Source: Halomonas getboli (GTDB lineage: Bacteria; Pseudomonadota; Gammaproteobacteria; Pseudomonadales; Halomonadaceae). From it: a stretch of DNA of 64,000 nucleotides. The translations under genes and the position numbers were made by a program. The stretch covers positions 124,001 through 188,000 of the forward strand of contig NZ_JALMEW010000001.1 of assembly GCF_023094245.1 (NCBI RefSeq). Reading direction: 5' to 3'. Position 1 is the stretch's first letter; each line of letters starts with the position of its first letter. Below, in pieces: positions 1 to 10,347 of this stretch. The notes beneath the pieces were generated by a model. The model was not told where the DNA came from, did not search any database, and worked only from the letters and a program-made list of their open reading frames with translations.

Positions 1-22
1 TTCGTGGGGAGTGGCTGGATCA

Positions 23-208
23 GCGCCGGGGGCGAGACGGCGCGAGGGGTTTTTGCCAGGGGTGAGGCGGATTCCGCCGAACGGGCTGGCCATGGATGGC
101 CAGCACCGGCCCAGCAAGCGGAGCAGGATGCGAGAGCGCCGCTGGGCAAAAGTTAGCGCCCAGGGATGGGTTCACAGCGCCCTCGCGACGGCTTGGCGCC
201 GGGCAAGC
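23..208 (+). repeat. Dispersed hairpin repeat, copy A (expanded loop)
   Basis: This is the first of three copies of an intergenic element; the others start near 22131 and 44037. The left core GCGAGGG-TTTTTGCCA lies at 42-58. The right core GGCAAAAGTTAGCGCC, then CAGGGATGGGTTCACAG and CCCTCGC, lies at 145-186. GCGAGGG and CCCTCGC pair with each other, as do TTTTGCC and GGCAAAA. The outer arms pair imperfectly. Unlike the other copies, the inner loop is about 85 nt and holds extra hairpins, including GCTGGCCA/TGGCCAGC (85-92 with 97-104). It ends about 55 nt before the bluB start. Short reading frames across it look spurious. Confidence 0.75.
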
Positions 209-264
209 TCATCGTTCGCCGAGGCCGCGCTATTCCACCATCACGATTTCCAGGAGACCGCCGC

Positions 265-990
265 ATGGCAGACCCGACCGGGCGACCCGATCACGCCTTC
301 CCCGAGGCGCAGCGCGAGGGCCTCTACCGGGCCATCTTCGAGCGTCGCGACGTGCGCGCCCAGTTCCGCCCGGACCCGATTCCGCCCGCGGTGCTGGCGC
401 GGCTGCTCGAGGCCGCCCACCACGCGCCCTCGGTGGGCTTCATGCAGCCCTGGGACTTCCTGCTGATCGACGACCGCGCGGTGCGAAGCCGCGTGCACGC
501 CATCTTCGAGCGCGAGAACGCCAAGGCGGCCGAGGCCCACACCGGCGAGCGCGGCGCGCTGTATCGCCGGCTCAAGCTGGAGGGCATTCTCGATAGCCCG
601 CTCAATCTGTGCATCACCTGCGACCGCAGCCGCGGCGGCGAGCACGTGCTGGGCCGCCAGAGCATCGTCGAGATGGACCTGTTCAGCACCTGCCTGGCGG
701 TCCAGAACCTGTGGCTGGCGGCCCGGGCCGAGGGCATCGGCGTGGGCTGGGTCAGCATCCTCGATCAGGATGAGCTGGCCGAGGTGCTGGGCCTGCCGGA
801 GAGCGTCTATCCGCTCGCCTACCTGTGCCTGGGCTACGTCGACGAGTTCCTCGACCGCCCCGAGCTGGCCCGCGCCGGCTGGCGCCAGCGCCTGCCGCTG
901 GCCGAGCGGGTGCACGGCAACGGCTGGGGCCAGGCGGCCGACGCGCCGGCGCTGTTCGAGGCGCTCTCGGCGCGGGAGGGCGAGGGATGA
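265..990 (+). CDS. bluB: 5,6-dimethylbenzimidazole synthase
   Basis: BluB uses O2 to break down reduced FMN and make 5,6-dimethylbenzimidazole, the lower ligand of cobalamin. The 241-aa product has the flavin-destructase/nitroreductase fold signatures RRDVRAQF (about 27-34), [11 protein letters not shown] (about 53-63) and GWVSIL (about 161-166). Length is normal for the family. The ATG at 265 is chosen because AGGAG lies 8 nt upstream and a homologous N-terminus begins there; in-frame codons further upstream run into repeat copy A. The stop overlaps the cobQ start (ATGA), so the two genes are translationally coupled. I see no B12-box cobalamin riboswitch in the 264 nt before it. Confidence 0.93.
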   Translation: MADPTGRPDHAFPEAQREGLYRAIFERRDVRAQFRPDPIPPAVLARLLEAAHHAPSVGFMQPWDFLLIDDRAVRSRVHAIFERENAKAAEAHTGERGALYRRLKLEGILDSPLNLCITCDRSRGGEHVLGRQSIVEMDLFSTCLAVQNLWLAARAEGIGVGWVSILDQDELAEVLGLPESVYPLAYLCLGYVDEFLDRPELARAGWRQRLPLAERVHGNGWGQAADAPALFEALSAREGEG

Positions 991-2492
991 AGGCGCTGAT
1001 GATCCAGGGCACCACCTCGGACGCCGGCAAGAGCACGGTGGTGGCGGGGCTGTGCCGTCTGCTGGCGCGGCGCGGCGTGTCGGTGGCGCCCTTCAAGCCC
1101 CAGAACATGGCGCTGAACAGCGCCGTGACGCCGGAGGGCGGCGAGATCGGCCGCTCCACGGCGCTGCAGGCGGTGGCCTGCGGGCTGGCGCCTCATGCCG
1201 ACATGAATCCGGTGCTGCTCAAGCCCGAGACCGACCGCGGCGCCCAGGTGATCCTCGACGGTCGGGTCCACGGCCACATGGACGCGCTGGATTACCACGC
1301 CTTCAAGCGCCAGGCCCGGGAGACCGTGCTGGCGGCCTGGGCGCGGCTGACTTCACGCCATGATCTCGTCATTGCGGAGGGGGCGGGGAGTCCTGCTGAA
1401 ATCAATCTTCGTGCCAATGATATCGCCAATATGGGCTTCGCCGAGGCGGTGGACTGCCCGGTGTGGCTGGTGGCCGACATCGACCGCGGCGGCGTCTTCG
1501 CCCAGCTGGTCGGCACCCTCGAGCTGCTGAGTGAAAGCGAGCGCGCGCGCACCACCGGACTCGTGATCAATCGCTTCCGCGGCGACATCGCGCTGCTCGA
1601 GCCGGGACTGGACTGGCTTACCGAGCGCACCGGCAAGCCGGTGACCGGCGTGCTGCCGCACCTGAACGGCCTGCTGCTCGACGCCGAGGACGGCCTGGGG
1701 CTCACCGAGAGCGCGGCCGAGGCGCCGGGGCTGCGGGTGGCGGTGCCGGCGCTGCCCCGGATCAGCAACCACACCGACCTCGACGCGCTGCGCCTGCATC
1801 CGCGGGTCGAGCTGACGCTGGTGGGCCCGGGCCGGGCCATGCCGCCGGCCGACGTCATCCTGCTGCCCGGCAGCAAGAGCACCGCCAGCGACCTGGCCTG
1901 GCTGCGTCGCGAGGGCTGGGAGCCGGCGATCCGCCGCCACCTGCGCTACGGCGGCCGGGTGCTCGGCATCTGCGGCGGCTTCCAGATGCTCGGCGAGGCC
2001 ATCGACGACCCGGACGGCCTCGAGGGCGAGGCCGGCAGCGTGCCGGGGCTGGGGTTGCTGGCGATGCGCACCCGCATGGTGGCCGGCAAGCAGCTGCGCA
2101 ACGTGCGCGGGACGCTCACTGCCCTTCATGCGGGCTCCCCGGCCGGCGAAGGCGTGGCGGTAAGCGGCTACGAGATCCACAACGGTGTCAGCGAGGGCCC
2201 GGCGCTGGCGCGGCCGCTGCTCGACCTCGACGGTCGCCCGGACGGTGCGGTGAGCGAGGATGGACAGGTGATGGGCACCTACCTGCACGGCCTGTTCGAC
2301 GAGGCGCCGGCGGCCGCCGCGCTGCTGGCCATGCTGGGGCTTGCCGGCGAGGGTGGGGCCGTGGACCTGGCCGCCCACCGCGAGCGTCAGCTCGACCGGC
2401 TGGCCGATACCCTGGAGGAGCATCTCGATCCGGCCGCTATCGAGGCGCTGGCGATGGGCAGGGTCCTCGGCTACCATCGCGCGCATCGGTAA
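987..2492 (+). CDS. cobQ: Cobyric acid synthase (glutamine-hydrolysing)
   Basis: CobQ/CbiP amidates four carboxylates of adenosyl-cobyrinic acid a,c-diamide, using glutamine and ATP, in the cytosolic cobalamin pathway. The 501-aa product starts with a dethiobiotin-synthetase-like ATP-binding motif GTTSDAGKS (8-16) and has the QNMALNS segment. The C-terminal type-1 glutaminase domain has the nucleophile Cys329 in LGICGGFQ and the His of GTYLHGLF at about 434. The length matches the family. The start ATG overlaps the bluB stop by 4 nt. Coupling to bluB supports a small corrinoid operon; the rest of the cob genes are not in the window. Confidence 0.95.
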   Translation: MKALMIQGTTSDAGKSTVVAGLCRLLARRGVSVAPFKPQNMALNSAVTPEGGEIGRSTALQAVACGLAPHADMNPVLLKPETDRGAQVILDGRVHGHMDALDYHAFKRQARETVLAAWARLTSRHDLVIAEGAGSPAEINLRANDIANMGFAEAVDCPVWLVADIDRGGVFAQLVGTLELLSESERARTTGLVINRFRGDIALLEPGLDWLTERTGKPVTGVLPHLNGLLLDAEDGLGLTESAAEAPGLRVAVPALPRISNHTDLDALRLHPRVELTLVGPGRAMPPADVILLPGSKSTASDLAWLRREGWEPAIRRHLRYGGRVLGICGGFQMLGEAIDDPDGLEGEAGSVPGLGLLAMRTRMVAGKQLRNVRGTLTALHAGSPAGEGVAVSGYEIHNGVSEGPALARPLLDLDGRPDGAVSEDGQVMGTYLHGLFDEAPAAAALLAMLGLAGEGGAVDLAAHRERQLDRLADTLEEHLDPAAIEALAMGRVLGYHRAHR

Positions 2493-2539
2493 ACAGCGGC
2501 CCTCGCGGCGTTTCCAACCTCCAAAGACAACAGGGTTCC

Positions 2540-4195
2540 ATGGGCAAGCAATCAAAGGTCGCCGAGAGCAGCTGGGAAAACCTGCTGAGGATCTTCACCG
2601 TCCCCGAGGCGCCGGGATCGACGCTGAACCGTCTGGACCGTGAGATCTCGACGAATCTCTCCGGCTTCCTCGGCGAGCATATCGTCGCGGAAGAGAACGA
2701 CCTGGCCATCATCGAGCAGGACTTCAGCGATGCCAGGATCCCGGAAGCGCCCGCCTTCGTGTCGGAGCAGACCCAGTTCCTGCTCGACAAGGTGGTCTCG
2801 CAGTCGGTGCATACCGCCTCGCCCAGCTTCGTCGGCCACATGACGTCGGCACTCCCGTACTTCATGATCCCGCTGTCGAAGATCATGATCGCGCTCAACC
2901 AGAACCTGGTGAAGACCGAAACCTCCAAGGCCTTCACGCCGCTGGAGCGTCAGGTGCTGGGCATGCTGCATCGTCTGATCTACGGGCAGCCCGATGATTT
3001 CTACGACAGCTGGCTGCACCACAGCGAGCGTCGCCTCGGCGCCTTCTGCTCCGGCGGCACCGTGGCCAATATCACCGCGCTGTGGGCCGCACGGAACCGG
3101 GCCTTCGGCCCCGACGGCGACTTCCCGGGCATCAGCCGCGGCGGCGTGTTCAGCGCCATGCGGCACTATGAGTGTGAGGGCGCGGCGGTGCTGGTCTCCG
3201 AGCGCGGTCACTACTCGCTCTCCAAGGCGGCCGATGTACTGGGGATCGGGCGGGACCAGATGGTGGCCGTCGAGACCGACGGGTACAACCGCATCCGGCC
3301 CGATGCCCTTGTCGCCACGCTGAAGCGGCTCCAGCGGCAGCGGATACGGCCGTTTGCCCTGGTCGGTATCGCCGGCACCACCGAGACCGGCAACATCGAT
3401 CCGCTGGACGGCCTGGCCGACATCGCCGCGGAGCATGGCATCCACTTCCACGTGGATGCCGCCTGGGGCGGGCCGACGCTGTTCTCGGAGCGCTACCGGC
3501 CGCGTCTCGCCGGCATCGAACGGGCCGACTCGGTCACCATCGATGCCCACAAGCAGCTCTATGTGCCGATGGGGGCGGGCATGGTGCTGTTCCGCGAGCC
3601 GTCCGCCCTCGGCAGCATCGAGCACCACGCCCAGTACATCATTCGGCAGGGATCCCGGGACCTGGGCAGCACCACCCTGGAGGGCTCGCGTCCCGGCATG
3701 GCGATGCTGGTGCAGTCGGCGCTGAAGATCATCGGGCGTCAGGGTTATGCGATGCTGATCGACAACGGCATCGACATGGCGCGACGCTTCGCCGAGCGGA
3801 TCGCGGCGCTCGAGGACTTCGAGCTGATCACCGCGCCGGAGCTCAACATCCTCACCTATCGCTGGGTGCCCGCCGAGGTGCAGGCGCGGCTGGAGGACGC
3901 CGACGAGGCGCTGCGTCAGCGCATCAACGACCTGCTGAATCGCATGACCCAGGCCATCCAGAAGATTCAGCGCGAGCGTGGCAAGGCCTTCGTGTCACGC
4001 ACCCGCCTCACGCCCGAGCGCCACGGCGGCCAGGCCGTCACGGTCTTCCGCGTCGTGCTGGCCAATCCCCTGACCACCGACCAGGTGCTGCGCGAGCTCA
4101 TCGAGGAGCAGCGCCGGATCGCCGCGGAGCACCTGGACGACCCCGACTTCGCCGAGCTGAAGGCGCTGCTGGCCTCCTATCGTCGCCAGGGGTGA
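2540..4195 (+). CDS. panP: PLP-dependent aspartate 1-decarboxylase, PanP type
   Basis: This 551-aa group II PLP decarboxylase resembles the glutamate-decarboxylase-like enzymes of marine gammaproteobacteria known as PanP. These convert aspartate to beta-alanine for pantothenate in place of pyruvoyl-type PanD. The PLP lysine is Lys338 in TIDAHKQLYVPMGAG, and HVDAAWGGP carries the usual cofactor-binding Asp. A long N-terminal segment with SVHTASPSFVGHMTSALP is characteristic of the group. It lies 47 nt after cobQ on the same strand and ends convergent with ugpQ. The decarboxylase family is certain. Aspartate rather than glutamate as substrate is inferred from resemblance and length. Confidence 0.78.
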   Translation: MGKQSKVAESSWENLLRIFTVPEAPGSTLNRLDREISTNLSGFLGEHIVAEENDLAIIEQDFSDARIPEAPAFVSEQTQFLLDKVVSQSVHTASPSFVGHMTSALPYFMIPLSKIMIALNQNLVKTETSKAFTPLERQVLGMLHRLIYGQPDDFYDSWLHHSERRLGAFCSGGTVANITALWAARNRAFGPDGDFPGISRGGVFSAMRHYECEGAAVLVSERGHYSLSKAADVLGIGRDQMVAVETDGYNRIRPDALVATLKRLQRQRIRPFALVGIAGTTETGNIDPLDGLADIAAEHGIHFHVDAAWGGPTLFSERYRPRLAGIERADSVTIDAHKQLYVPMGAGMVLFREPSALGSIEHHAQYIIRQGSRDLGSTTLEGSRPGMAMLVQSALKIIGRQGYAMLIDNGIDMARRFAERIAALEDFELITAPELNILTYRWVPAEVQARLEDADEALRQRINDLLNRMTQAIQKIQRERGKAFVSRTRLTPERHGGQAVTVFRVVLANPLTTDQVLRELIEEQRRIAAEHLDDPDFAELKALLASYRRQG

Positions 4196-4234
4196 TCGTG
4201 TCCGCGCTCCGACACCGGTCCGCCGGTAGGCCGC

Positions 4235-4947
4235 TCAGGAGGCCGTGTCGAAGCGCGTGGGGTCGTCGCTGATCACCGCGTCGACGCCCCAGTCCCAGCG
4301 CGGGGCGAAGGCGGCCGGGTCGTTGGCGGTGTAGCACACCAGCGCATAATCCGCGGCCTTGATCGCCTTGGCGCGTTCAGCCCTCAGCGGCTTCCAGTTG
4401 GCGTGTACGCTGACGGCCTGCACCGCCTCGGCGCGGGCCTGCCAGTCGCGCGGCACGCGGTCGAACAGCGCCCCCAGGGCCAGCCGTTCGGGGCCGGCCA
4501 GCGCGCGACTGGCCCTCAGCGCCCGCTCGTCGAAGGACGACACCAGCCGCCGCTCGAACGGCAGCGCTTCCATCACCGCCGGCACCGCCGCCTCGGCCAG
4601 CGCCACCGGGTCGTGGCCGCGATTGACCTTGAGCTCCAGATTCATGCCCATGTCGAGGTCGACGAGCAGCGCGAGCATCTCGTCGAGGGTCGCCATCCGC
4701 TCGCCGGCGAAGGCGTGTGCAAACCAGGCGCCCGCGTCCAGTCGGCGCGCCGCGGCGAGGTCGAGCGTGGCCAGCCGGCCGCGGCCGTCCGAGCAGCGCG
4801 ACACGTCGCGGTCGTGCCAGATCACCGGGGTGCCGTCGCCGAGGCGCTGGACGTCGAGCTCCACCCAGTCGAAGCCGGCCGCGTGGGACGCGCGCACCGC
4901 CGCCAGGGTGTTCTCGGGGGCGCGGGCGGAGAGGCCGCGATGGGCGA

Positions 4948-4975
<28 letters not shown>
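4235..4975 (-). CDS. ugpQ: Glycerophosphodiester phosphodiesterase
   Basis: UgpQ hydrolyses glycerophosphodiesters to sn-glycerol 3-phosphate and an alcohol in the cytoplasm, acting on substrate brought in by UgpBAEC. The 246-aa product has the GDPD signature: AHRG (about 11-14), APENTLAAV, then ELDVQ and WHD for metal and acid-base roles, and LELK in the second half. It is the last gene of the ugp operon and its start overlaps ugpC by 28 nt, a strong sign of coupled translation. Length is normal for cytosolic UgpQ and no signal peptide is seen, which argues against the periplasmic GlpQ type. Confidence 0.92.
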
Positions 4976-6078
<1,103 letters not shown>

Positions 6079-6106
6079 AGGCGTCTCTCGTGTCCGTTGG
6101 AGTGTG

Positions 6107-6952
6107 TCATTTCTCGGCGTCGACCAGCCCCTTCACGAAGTAGCGCTGCATCAGCACGATCACCGCCACCGGCGGCAGCATGGCCAGCAGGGCGGTGGCC
6201 ATGACCGTCTGCCAGGGCACCAGGTTGTCGGCCGAGGAGAGCAGGCGCTTGAGGCTGACCACGATGGTCATGTGGTCGGATTCGGTGGTGATCAGCAGCG
6301 GCCAGAGATACTGGTTCCAGCCGTAGAGGAACATGATCACGAACAGGGCGGCGATGTTGGTCTTCGACAGCGGCAGCAGGATGTCCCTGAGGAAGCGCCA
6401 GGGACCGGCGCCGTCGACCCGGGCGGCCTCGAGCAGCTCCGGCGGCACGGTGAGGTAGAACTGCCGGAACAGGAAGGTCGCCGTGGCGCTGGCGATCAGC
6501 GGCAGGATCAGCCCGACGTAGGAGTTCAACAGTCCCAGATCGGCGGCCACCTTGTAGGTGGGCATGATGCGCACCTCCACCGGCAGCATCAGGGTGATGA
6601 AGATCAGCCAGAAGCACAGCCGGCGCAGCGGGAAGCGGAAGAACACGATGGCGTAGGCGGCCAGGATGGCGATGGCGATCTTGCCGACGGCGATGCCCAG
6701 CGCCATGACCGTGGAATTGAGCAGCAGCCGAGTGACGTCGGTACCCAGCCGGCCGACCGGCTCGGTGAGCACGGCGCGGAAGTTGCCGAGGCCCTCGGAG
6801 CCGAACCACAGCGGCGCGGTGCCGGTATACAGCGAGGCCTGGTCGTGGGTGGCGGCGGTGATGGCCAGCCACACCGGCAGGCAGAAGGCGATCAGGGCCA
6901 GGATCAGCAGCGCGTGGCTGGCGATGTCCAGGCCGCGGCGGCGATAGCGCAT
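6107..6952 (-). CDS. ugpE: sn-Glycerol-3-phosphate ABC transporter permease UgpE
   Basis: This inner-membrane permease has 281 aa and about six transmembrane segments, the first near residues 12-33. The EAA loop that docks the ATPase is [20 protein letters not shown] in the second half. Its position, directly after ugpA with a 16-nt gap and before ugpC, matches the canonical ugpBAEC order. The MalG-like family has many sugar-specific members; the complete gene set around it is what fixes the substrate. Confidence 0.94.
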   Translation of the reverse strand: MRYRRRGLDIASHALLILALIAFCLPVWLAITAATHDQASLYTGTAPLWFGSEGLGNFRAVLTEPVGRLGTDVTRLLLNSTVMALGIAVGKIAIAILAAYAIVFFRFPLRRLCFWLIFITLMLPVEVRIMPTYKVAADLGLLNSYVGLILPLIASATATFLFRQFYLTVPPELLEAARVDGAGPWRFLRDILLPLSKTNIAALFVIMFLYGWNQYLWPLLITTESDHMTIVVSLKRLLSSADNLVPWQTVMATALLAMLPPVAVIVLMQRYFVKGLVDAEK

Positions 6953-6968
6953 GGGCGTCTCTCCGGTG

Positions 6969-7844
6969 TCAGTACTGGACCCTGCGCTCGAGGTAGCGGA
7001 ACTGCAGCAGGGTGAGCAGGCCCACCAGCCCCATCAGCAGCACCGACTGGGCGGCGCTGGAGCCCAGGTCGTAGCCGATGAAGCCGTCCTCGAAGACCTT
7101 GTAGACCAGGGTACGGGTGGCGCCGCCGGGCCCGCCGGCGGTGGTGGCGTCGATGGTGCCGAAGGTCTCGAAGAAGGCGTAGACGCTGTTCATCACCAGC
7201 AGGAAGAAGCTGGTCGGCGACAGCAGCGGGAAGGTGATGGTCCAGAAGCGCCGCCAGGGGCCGGCGCCGTCGATGGCGGCGGCCTCCAGCAGGCTCCTGG
7301 GAATCGCCTGCAGGCCGGCCAGGAAGAACACGAAGTTGTAGCTCATCTGCTTCCAGATCGAGGCCATCACCACCAGCGCCATGGCCTGGCCGCCGTTGAG
7401 CTGGTGGTTCCAGTCGATGCCGAGCGCGCCGAGCCCGGCGCTGATCAGGCCGAGCTCCGGGTCGAGCATGAAGCCCCACAGCACGCCGGCCACCGCCGGC
7501 GCCACCGCATAGGGCCAGATCAGCAGCGCCTTGTAGGCGCCGGCCCCCTTGATCACCCGGTCGGCGAGCACCGCCAGCAGCAGCGCCAGCGCCATGGCGC
7601 CCAGCGCCACGCCGGCGCTGAAGGTCACGGTGATGCCCAGCGCTCGGTAGTACTCCGCCGAGGCCAGCACCCGCGCGAAGTTCTCGAAGGCGACGAAGGT
7701 GCGGCCGAGGCCGAAGGGGTCCTCGACGTAGAAGGCCTGGAGCATGGCCTGGGCGGCGGGCCAAAAGAAGAAGATCGCCACGACGGCGATCTGCGGCGTC
7801 AGCAGCAGCCAGGGCGTGACGCGGTGTCGCTGGAAGGTCGCCAT
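6969..7844 (-). CDS. ugpA: sn-Glycerol-3-phosphate ABC transporter permease UgpA
   Basis: This is the partner permease to UgpE. The 291-aa product begins MATFQRHRVTPWLLL, with a first transmembrane helix at about 11-31 followed by a periplasmic stretch. The EAA motif is EAAAIDGAGPWRRFWTITFP. A slightly longer reading in another frame overlaps the start, but it gives an arginine-rich non-homologous protein and is a shadow. The gene follows ugpB by 71 nt, the longest gap in the operon, so some transcript attenuation after ugpB is possible, as is common for binding-protein genes. I see no strong hairpin there. Confidence 0.94.
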   Translation of the reverse strand: MATFQRHRVTPWLLLTPQIAVVAIFFFWPAAQAMLQAFYVEDPFGLGRTFVAFENFARVLASAEYYRALGITVTFSAGVALGAMALALLLAVLADRVIKGAGAYKALLIWPYAVAPAVAGVLWGFMLDPELGLISAGLGALGIDWNHQLNGGQAMALVVMASIWKQMSYNFVFFLAGLQAIPRSLLEAAAIDGAGPWRRFWTITFPLLSPTSFFLLVMNSVYAFFETFGTIDATTAGGPGGATRTLVYKVFEDGFIGYDLGSSAAQSVLLMGLVGLLTLLQFRYLERRVQY

Positions 7845-7915
7845 GGTCGTTCATCGCTGGAGAGGAAAAGGGCCGGCACGCCAGGGCGGCGTGCCGGCAC
7901 GGGGCGGAGGGCGGA

Positions 7916-9232
7916 TCAGCCGTTGGCCTGCTGGAAGCGCTCCAGCAGCGCGTTGCCGCGGCGCACGGCCTCGTCCAGGCCGTCCTGGGCGCTCACGTCG
8001 CCGTTGAAGATGCGCTCCAGCTGCTCCTCGATGACGTCACGGATCTGCGGCATGTTGCCCAGGCGCAGGCCCTTGGAATTGGCCGTGGGCGTGACGCCGG
8101 TCATCTGCTCGATGGCCACGGCGCTGCCCGGATTCTGCTCGTAGAAGCCCTGCTGCTGGCCGAGCTCGTAGGCCGCCTGGGTGATCGGCAGATAGCCGGA
8201 GAACTGGTGCCAGTCGGCCTGGACCTTGGCGGAGGACAGGTAGTCGAAGAAGCGTGCCACGCCCCGATAGACCCCGTCGCTCTTGCCGGCCAGCACCCAC
8301 AGCGAGGCGCCGCCGATGATGCTGTTCTGCGGCGTGTCGACCAGCTCGCTGTCGTAGGGCAGCGGGGCGACGGAAAAGTCGAAGTCCTCGGCGTTGGCGC
8401 GCACGCCCGCCAGCGAGGCGGAGGACGCCATCAGCATGGCGCAGCGGCCGGTGTAGAAGGCCGGCGCGGCCTCGTCGAAGCGGCCGGCGTAGTCGAAGCG
8501 GCCGTCCTGCTGCCAGTCGGCCAGGCGCTGGATGTGGTCGACGGCGGCGGTCTGGTTGATGGTCAGGCGGGCGTCGAGGCCGCCGAAGCCGTTCTGCTCG
8601 GTGGCGAAGGGCAGGTCGTTGCGCGCCGAGAAGTTCTCGAGCTGGATCCAGGACGGCCAGGTGGTGGTCATGCCGCACTCGGCGGCGCCGGAGTCGACGA
8701 TCCGGCCCAGGGTCTCGCCGAGGCCCTGCCAGGTGGTCGGTACCTCCTCCACGCCGGCCTCGGCGAGGATGTCTCGGTTGACGTAGACCACCGGCGTCGA
8801 GGAGTTGAACGGCATCGACAGCATGCGGCCGTCGGCGTCGGTGTAGTAGCCGGTCACGGCGGGCAGGAAGGCCGCGGGGTCGAAGTCCAGGCCTGAGTCG
8901 CTCATCAGCTGGTGGACCGGCACGATGGCGCCCTCGGCGTTCATCATGGTGGCGGTGCCGACCTCGTAGATCTGCACGATGGCCGGGGCCTCGCCGGCGC
9001 GGAAGGCGGCGATGGCGCCGGTCATGGTCTCGGAGTAGTTGCCACGGAAGGACGGCTTGACGACATAGTCGTCCTGCGAGGCGTTGAAGTCGGCGGCGAT
9101 CTCGTCGACCTTGTTGCCCAGCTCGCCGCCCATGGCGTGCCACCAGGCGATCTCGGTGGCCCCCTGAGCCGACATCGACAGGCCGGCGGCGGCCATTCCC
9201 AGGGTCAGTGCTCCAGCGTACAGGCGTGGCAT
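7916..9232 (-). CDS. ugpB: sn-Glycerol-3-phosphate periplasmic binding protein
   Basis: This is the solute-binding protein of the Ugp importer, which captures glycerol 3-phosphate and glycerophosphodiesters in the periplasm. The start at 9232 gives a clean signal peptide, MPRLYAGALTLGMAAAGLSM, with likely cleavage after AQG. AAGGAG stands 7 nt upstream. A 27-aa longer frame exists but would bury the signal peptide. The mature protein opens with EIAWWHAMGGELGNKV, characteristic of UgpB, and the length (438 aa) equals that of E. coli UgpB. It is the first gene of the operon, and a Pho box precedes it at 9326-9343. Confidence 0.95.
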   Translation of the reverse strand: MPRLYAGALTLGMAAAGLSMSAQGATEIAWWHAMGGELGNKVDEIAADFNASQDDYVVKPSFRGNYSETMTGAIAAFRAGEAPAIVQIYEVGTATMMNAEGAIVPVHQLMSDSGLDFDPAAFLPAVTGYYTDADGRMLSMPFNSSTPVVYVNRDILAEAGVEEVPTTWQGLGETLGRIVDSGAAECGMTTTWPSWIQLENFSARNDLPFATEQNGFGGLDARLTINQTAAVDHIQRLADWQQDGRFDYAGRFDEAAPAFYTGRCAMLMASSASLAGVRANAEDFDFSVAPLPYDSELVDTPQNSIIGGASLWVLAGKSDGVYRGVARFFDYLSSAKVQADWHQFSGYLPITQAAYELGQQQGFYEQNPGSAVAIEQMTGVTPTANSKGLRLGNMPQIRDVIEEQLERIFNGDVSAQDGLDEAVRRGNALLERFQQANG

Positions 9233-9325
9233 CGGGATCTCCTTTTCCACTGAGTCTTGGCATCGCGTCAGCCCGAGCCAGGCGGCGAGTTCCGCGGTCG
9301 GGCACGGCGACATTAGCTCCTGCCA

Positions 9326-9343
9326 ATGACAGTCCAGTGAAAG
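9326..9343 (-). promoter_or_regulatory. Pho box upstream of ugpB
   Basis: On the minus strand the sequence reads CTTTCAC-TGGA-CTGTCAT: two 7-bp units in direct repeat 11 bp apart, the PhoB-binding pattern whose consensus unit is CTGTCAT. One unit is perfect and the other matches 5 of 7. TAATGT follows 10 nt downstream and could be the -10, which is the geometry of PhoB-activated promoters. It lies about 95 nt before the ugpB start. Phosphate-starvation control of ugp is known in E. coli; its presence here is inferred from the motif. Confidence 0.75.
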
Positions 9344-9490
9344 CTAGATCATGCCGTCGAGTGCCGCCATGCTGCGGACGCGAGATGCGTCGGTGGAGCG
9401 ATCGGGCGTCGGGGCGACGCCCGTGGCAGGCCTGGACGCCATGCCGCGGGCGGCGAGAAGATGGTGCCCAGGCGGTGGCAGGAGGTGACC

Positions 9491-10270
9491 ATGCGACGCG
9501 TGATCGGCGACTGGCTGAGTCGCTATCTGACCCGGCCGCGGCCGGGATTGAAGACCCTGGAACCGGTGGATATCGAGCGACTCGCCGCCTGCCTGCGGCC
9601 CGGTGACGTGCTGGTGGTCGAGGGCAACACCCGCATCAGCACGGCGATCAAGTACCTTACCCAGTCGACCTGGTCCCATGCCGCGCTCTACGTGGGCGAG
9701 GCCTACCGGGACGCCGGCGGCGGGCCGCAGGGGCTGATCGAGGCCGACGTGCGCGAGGGCGTGCGCCGGGTCGGGCTGGATGACTTCGCGGGGCTGCACA
9801 GCCGCATCTGCCGCCCGGTGGGGCTCGATGACGACGAGGTGGCGCGGCTGATCGCCTTCGCCGGCGAGCGCCTCGGGGAGCGCTATGATCTCGGCCATGT
9901 GCTCGATCTGGCGCGCTACCTGATGCCGACGCCGCCCGTCCCCTCGCGCTGGCGGCGCCCGCTGCTGTCACTGGGCAGCGGCGATCCCACCCGGGCGATC
10001 TGCTCCACCCTGATCGCCCAGGCCTTCCAGTCGATTCGCTATCCGATCCTGCCGCGGGCGGTGACGGTCGAGTCGCCGCTTTCCGGCGGCCGGGAGGTCG
10101 AGATCCGGGTGCTCTATCCCCGCCACTACAGCCACTTCGTGCCGCGCGACTTCGATGTCTCGCCCTATTTCCAGGTCATCAAGCCGACCCTGGACCGGCA
10201 CTTCGATCACCGGCGGCTGATCTGGGGCGCGGCGCCGGATGACGGCCGCCCCGGCCCGGACGCGAGGTGA
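9491..10270 (+). CDS. YiiX/YebB-like (NlpC/P60-related) cysteine hydrolase
   Basis: This 259-aa protein belongs to the permuted papain-like hydrolases typified by YiiX. The signature GDVLVVEG leads to the likely catalytic His63 in TWSHAALYVGEA, and the likely nucleophile Cys171 is in RAICSTLIAQAF; this His-before-Cys order is typical of the permuted fold. No signal peptide is evident. The start is set by an excellent GGAGGTGA just upstream of the ATG. Substrates of the family are generally unknown; peptide, amide or lipid bonds are possible. A second gene of unknown function follows 77 nt downstream on the same strand, so the two may be co-transcribed. Confidence 0.75.
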   Translation: MRRVIGDWLSRYLTRPRPGLKTLEPVDIERLAACLRPGDVLVVEGNTRISTAIKYLTQSTWSHAALYVGEAYRDAGGGPQGLIEADVREGVRRVGLDDFAGLHSRICRPVGLDDDEVARLIAFAGERLGERYDLGHVLDLARYLMPTPPVPSRWRRPLLSLGSGDPTRAICSTLIAQAFQSIRYPILPRAVTVESPLSGGREVEIRVLYPRHYSHFVPRDFDVSPYFQVIKPTLDRHFDHRRLIWGAAPDDGRPGPDAR

Positions 10271-10347
10271 CGACTGTGCTAGGCTGCCCGATTTCGTGCC
10301 CGGTCGCGCCGGGCATCGAAGGCAGCCATGAAGGAGAGCCGGAAGCG

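Noticed and set aside
1..264. Cobalamin riboswitch before bluB-cobQ
   Set aside because: The region is taken up by the dispersed hairpin repeat and lacks a B12-box or the conserved riboswitch core.
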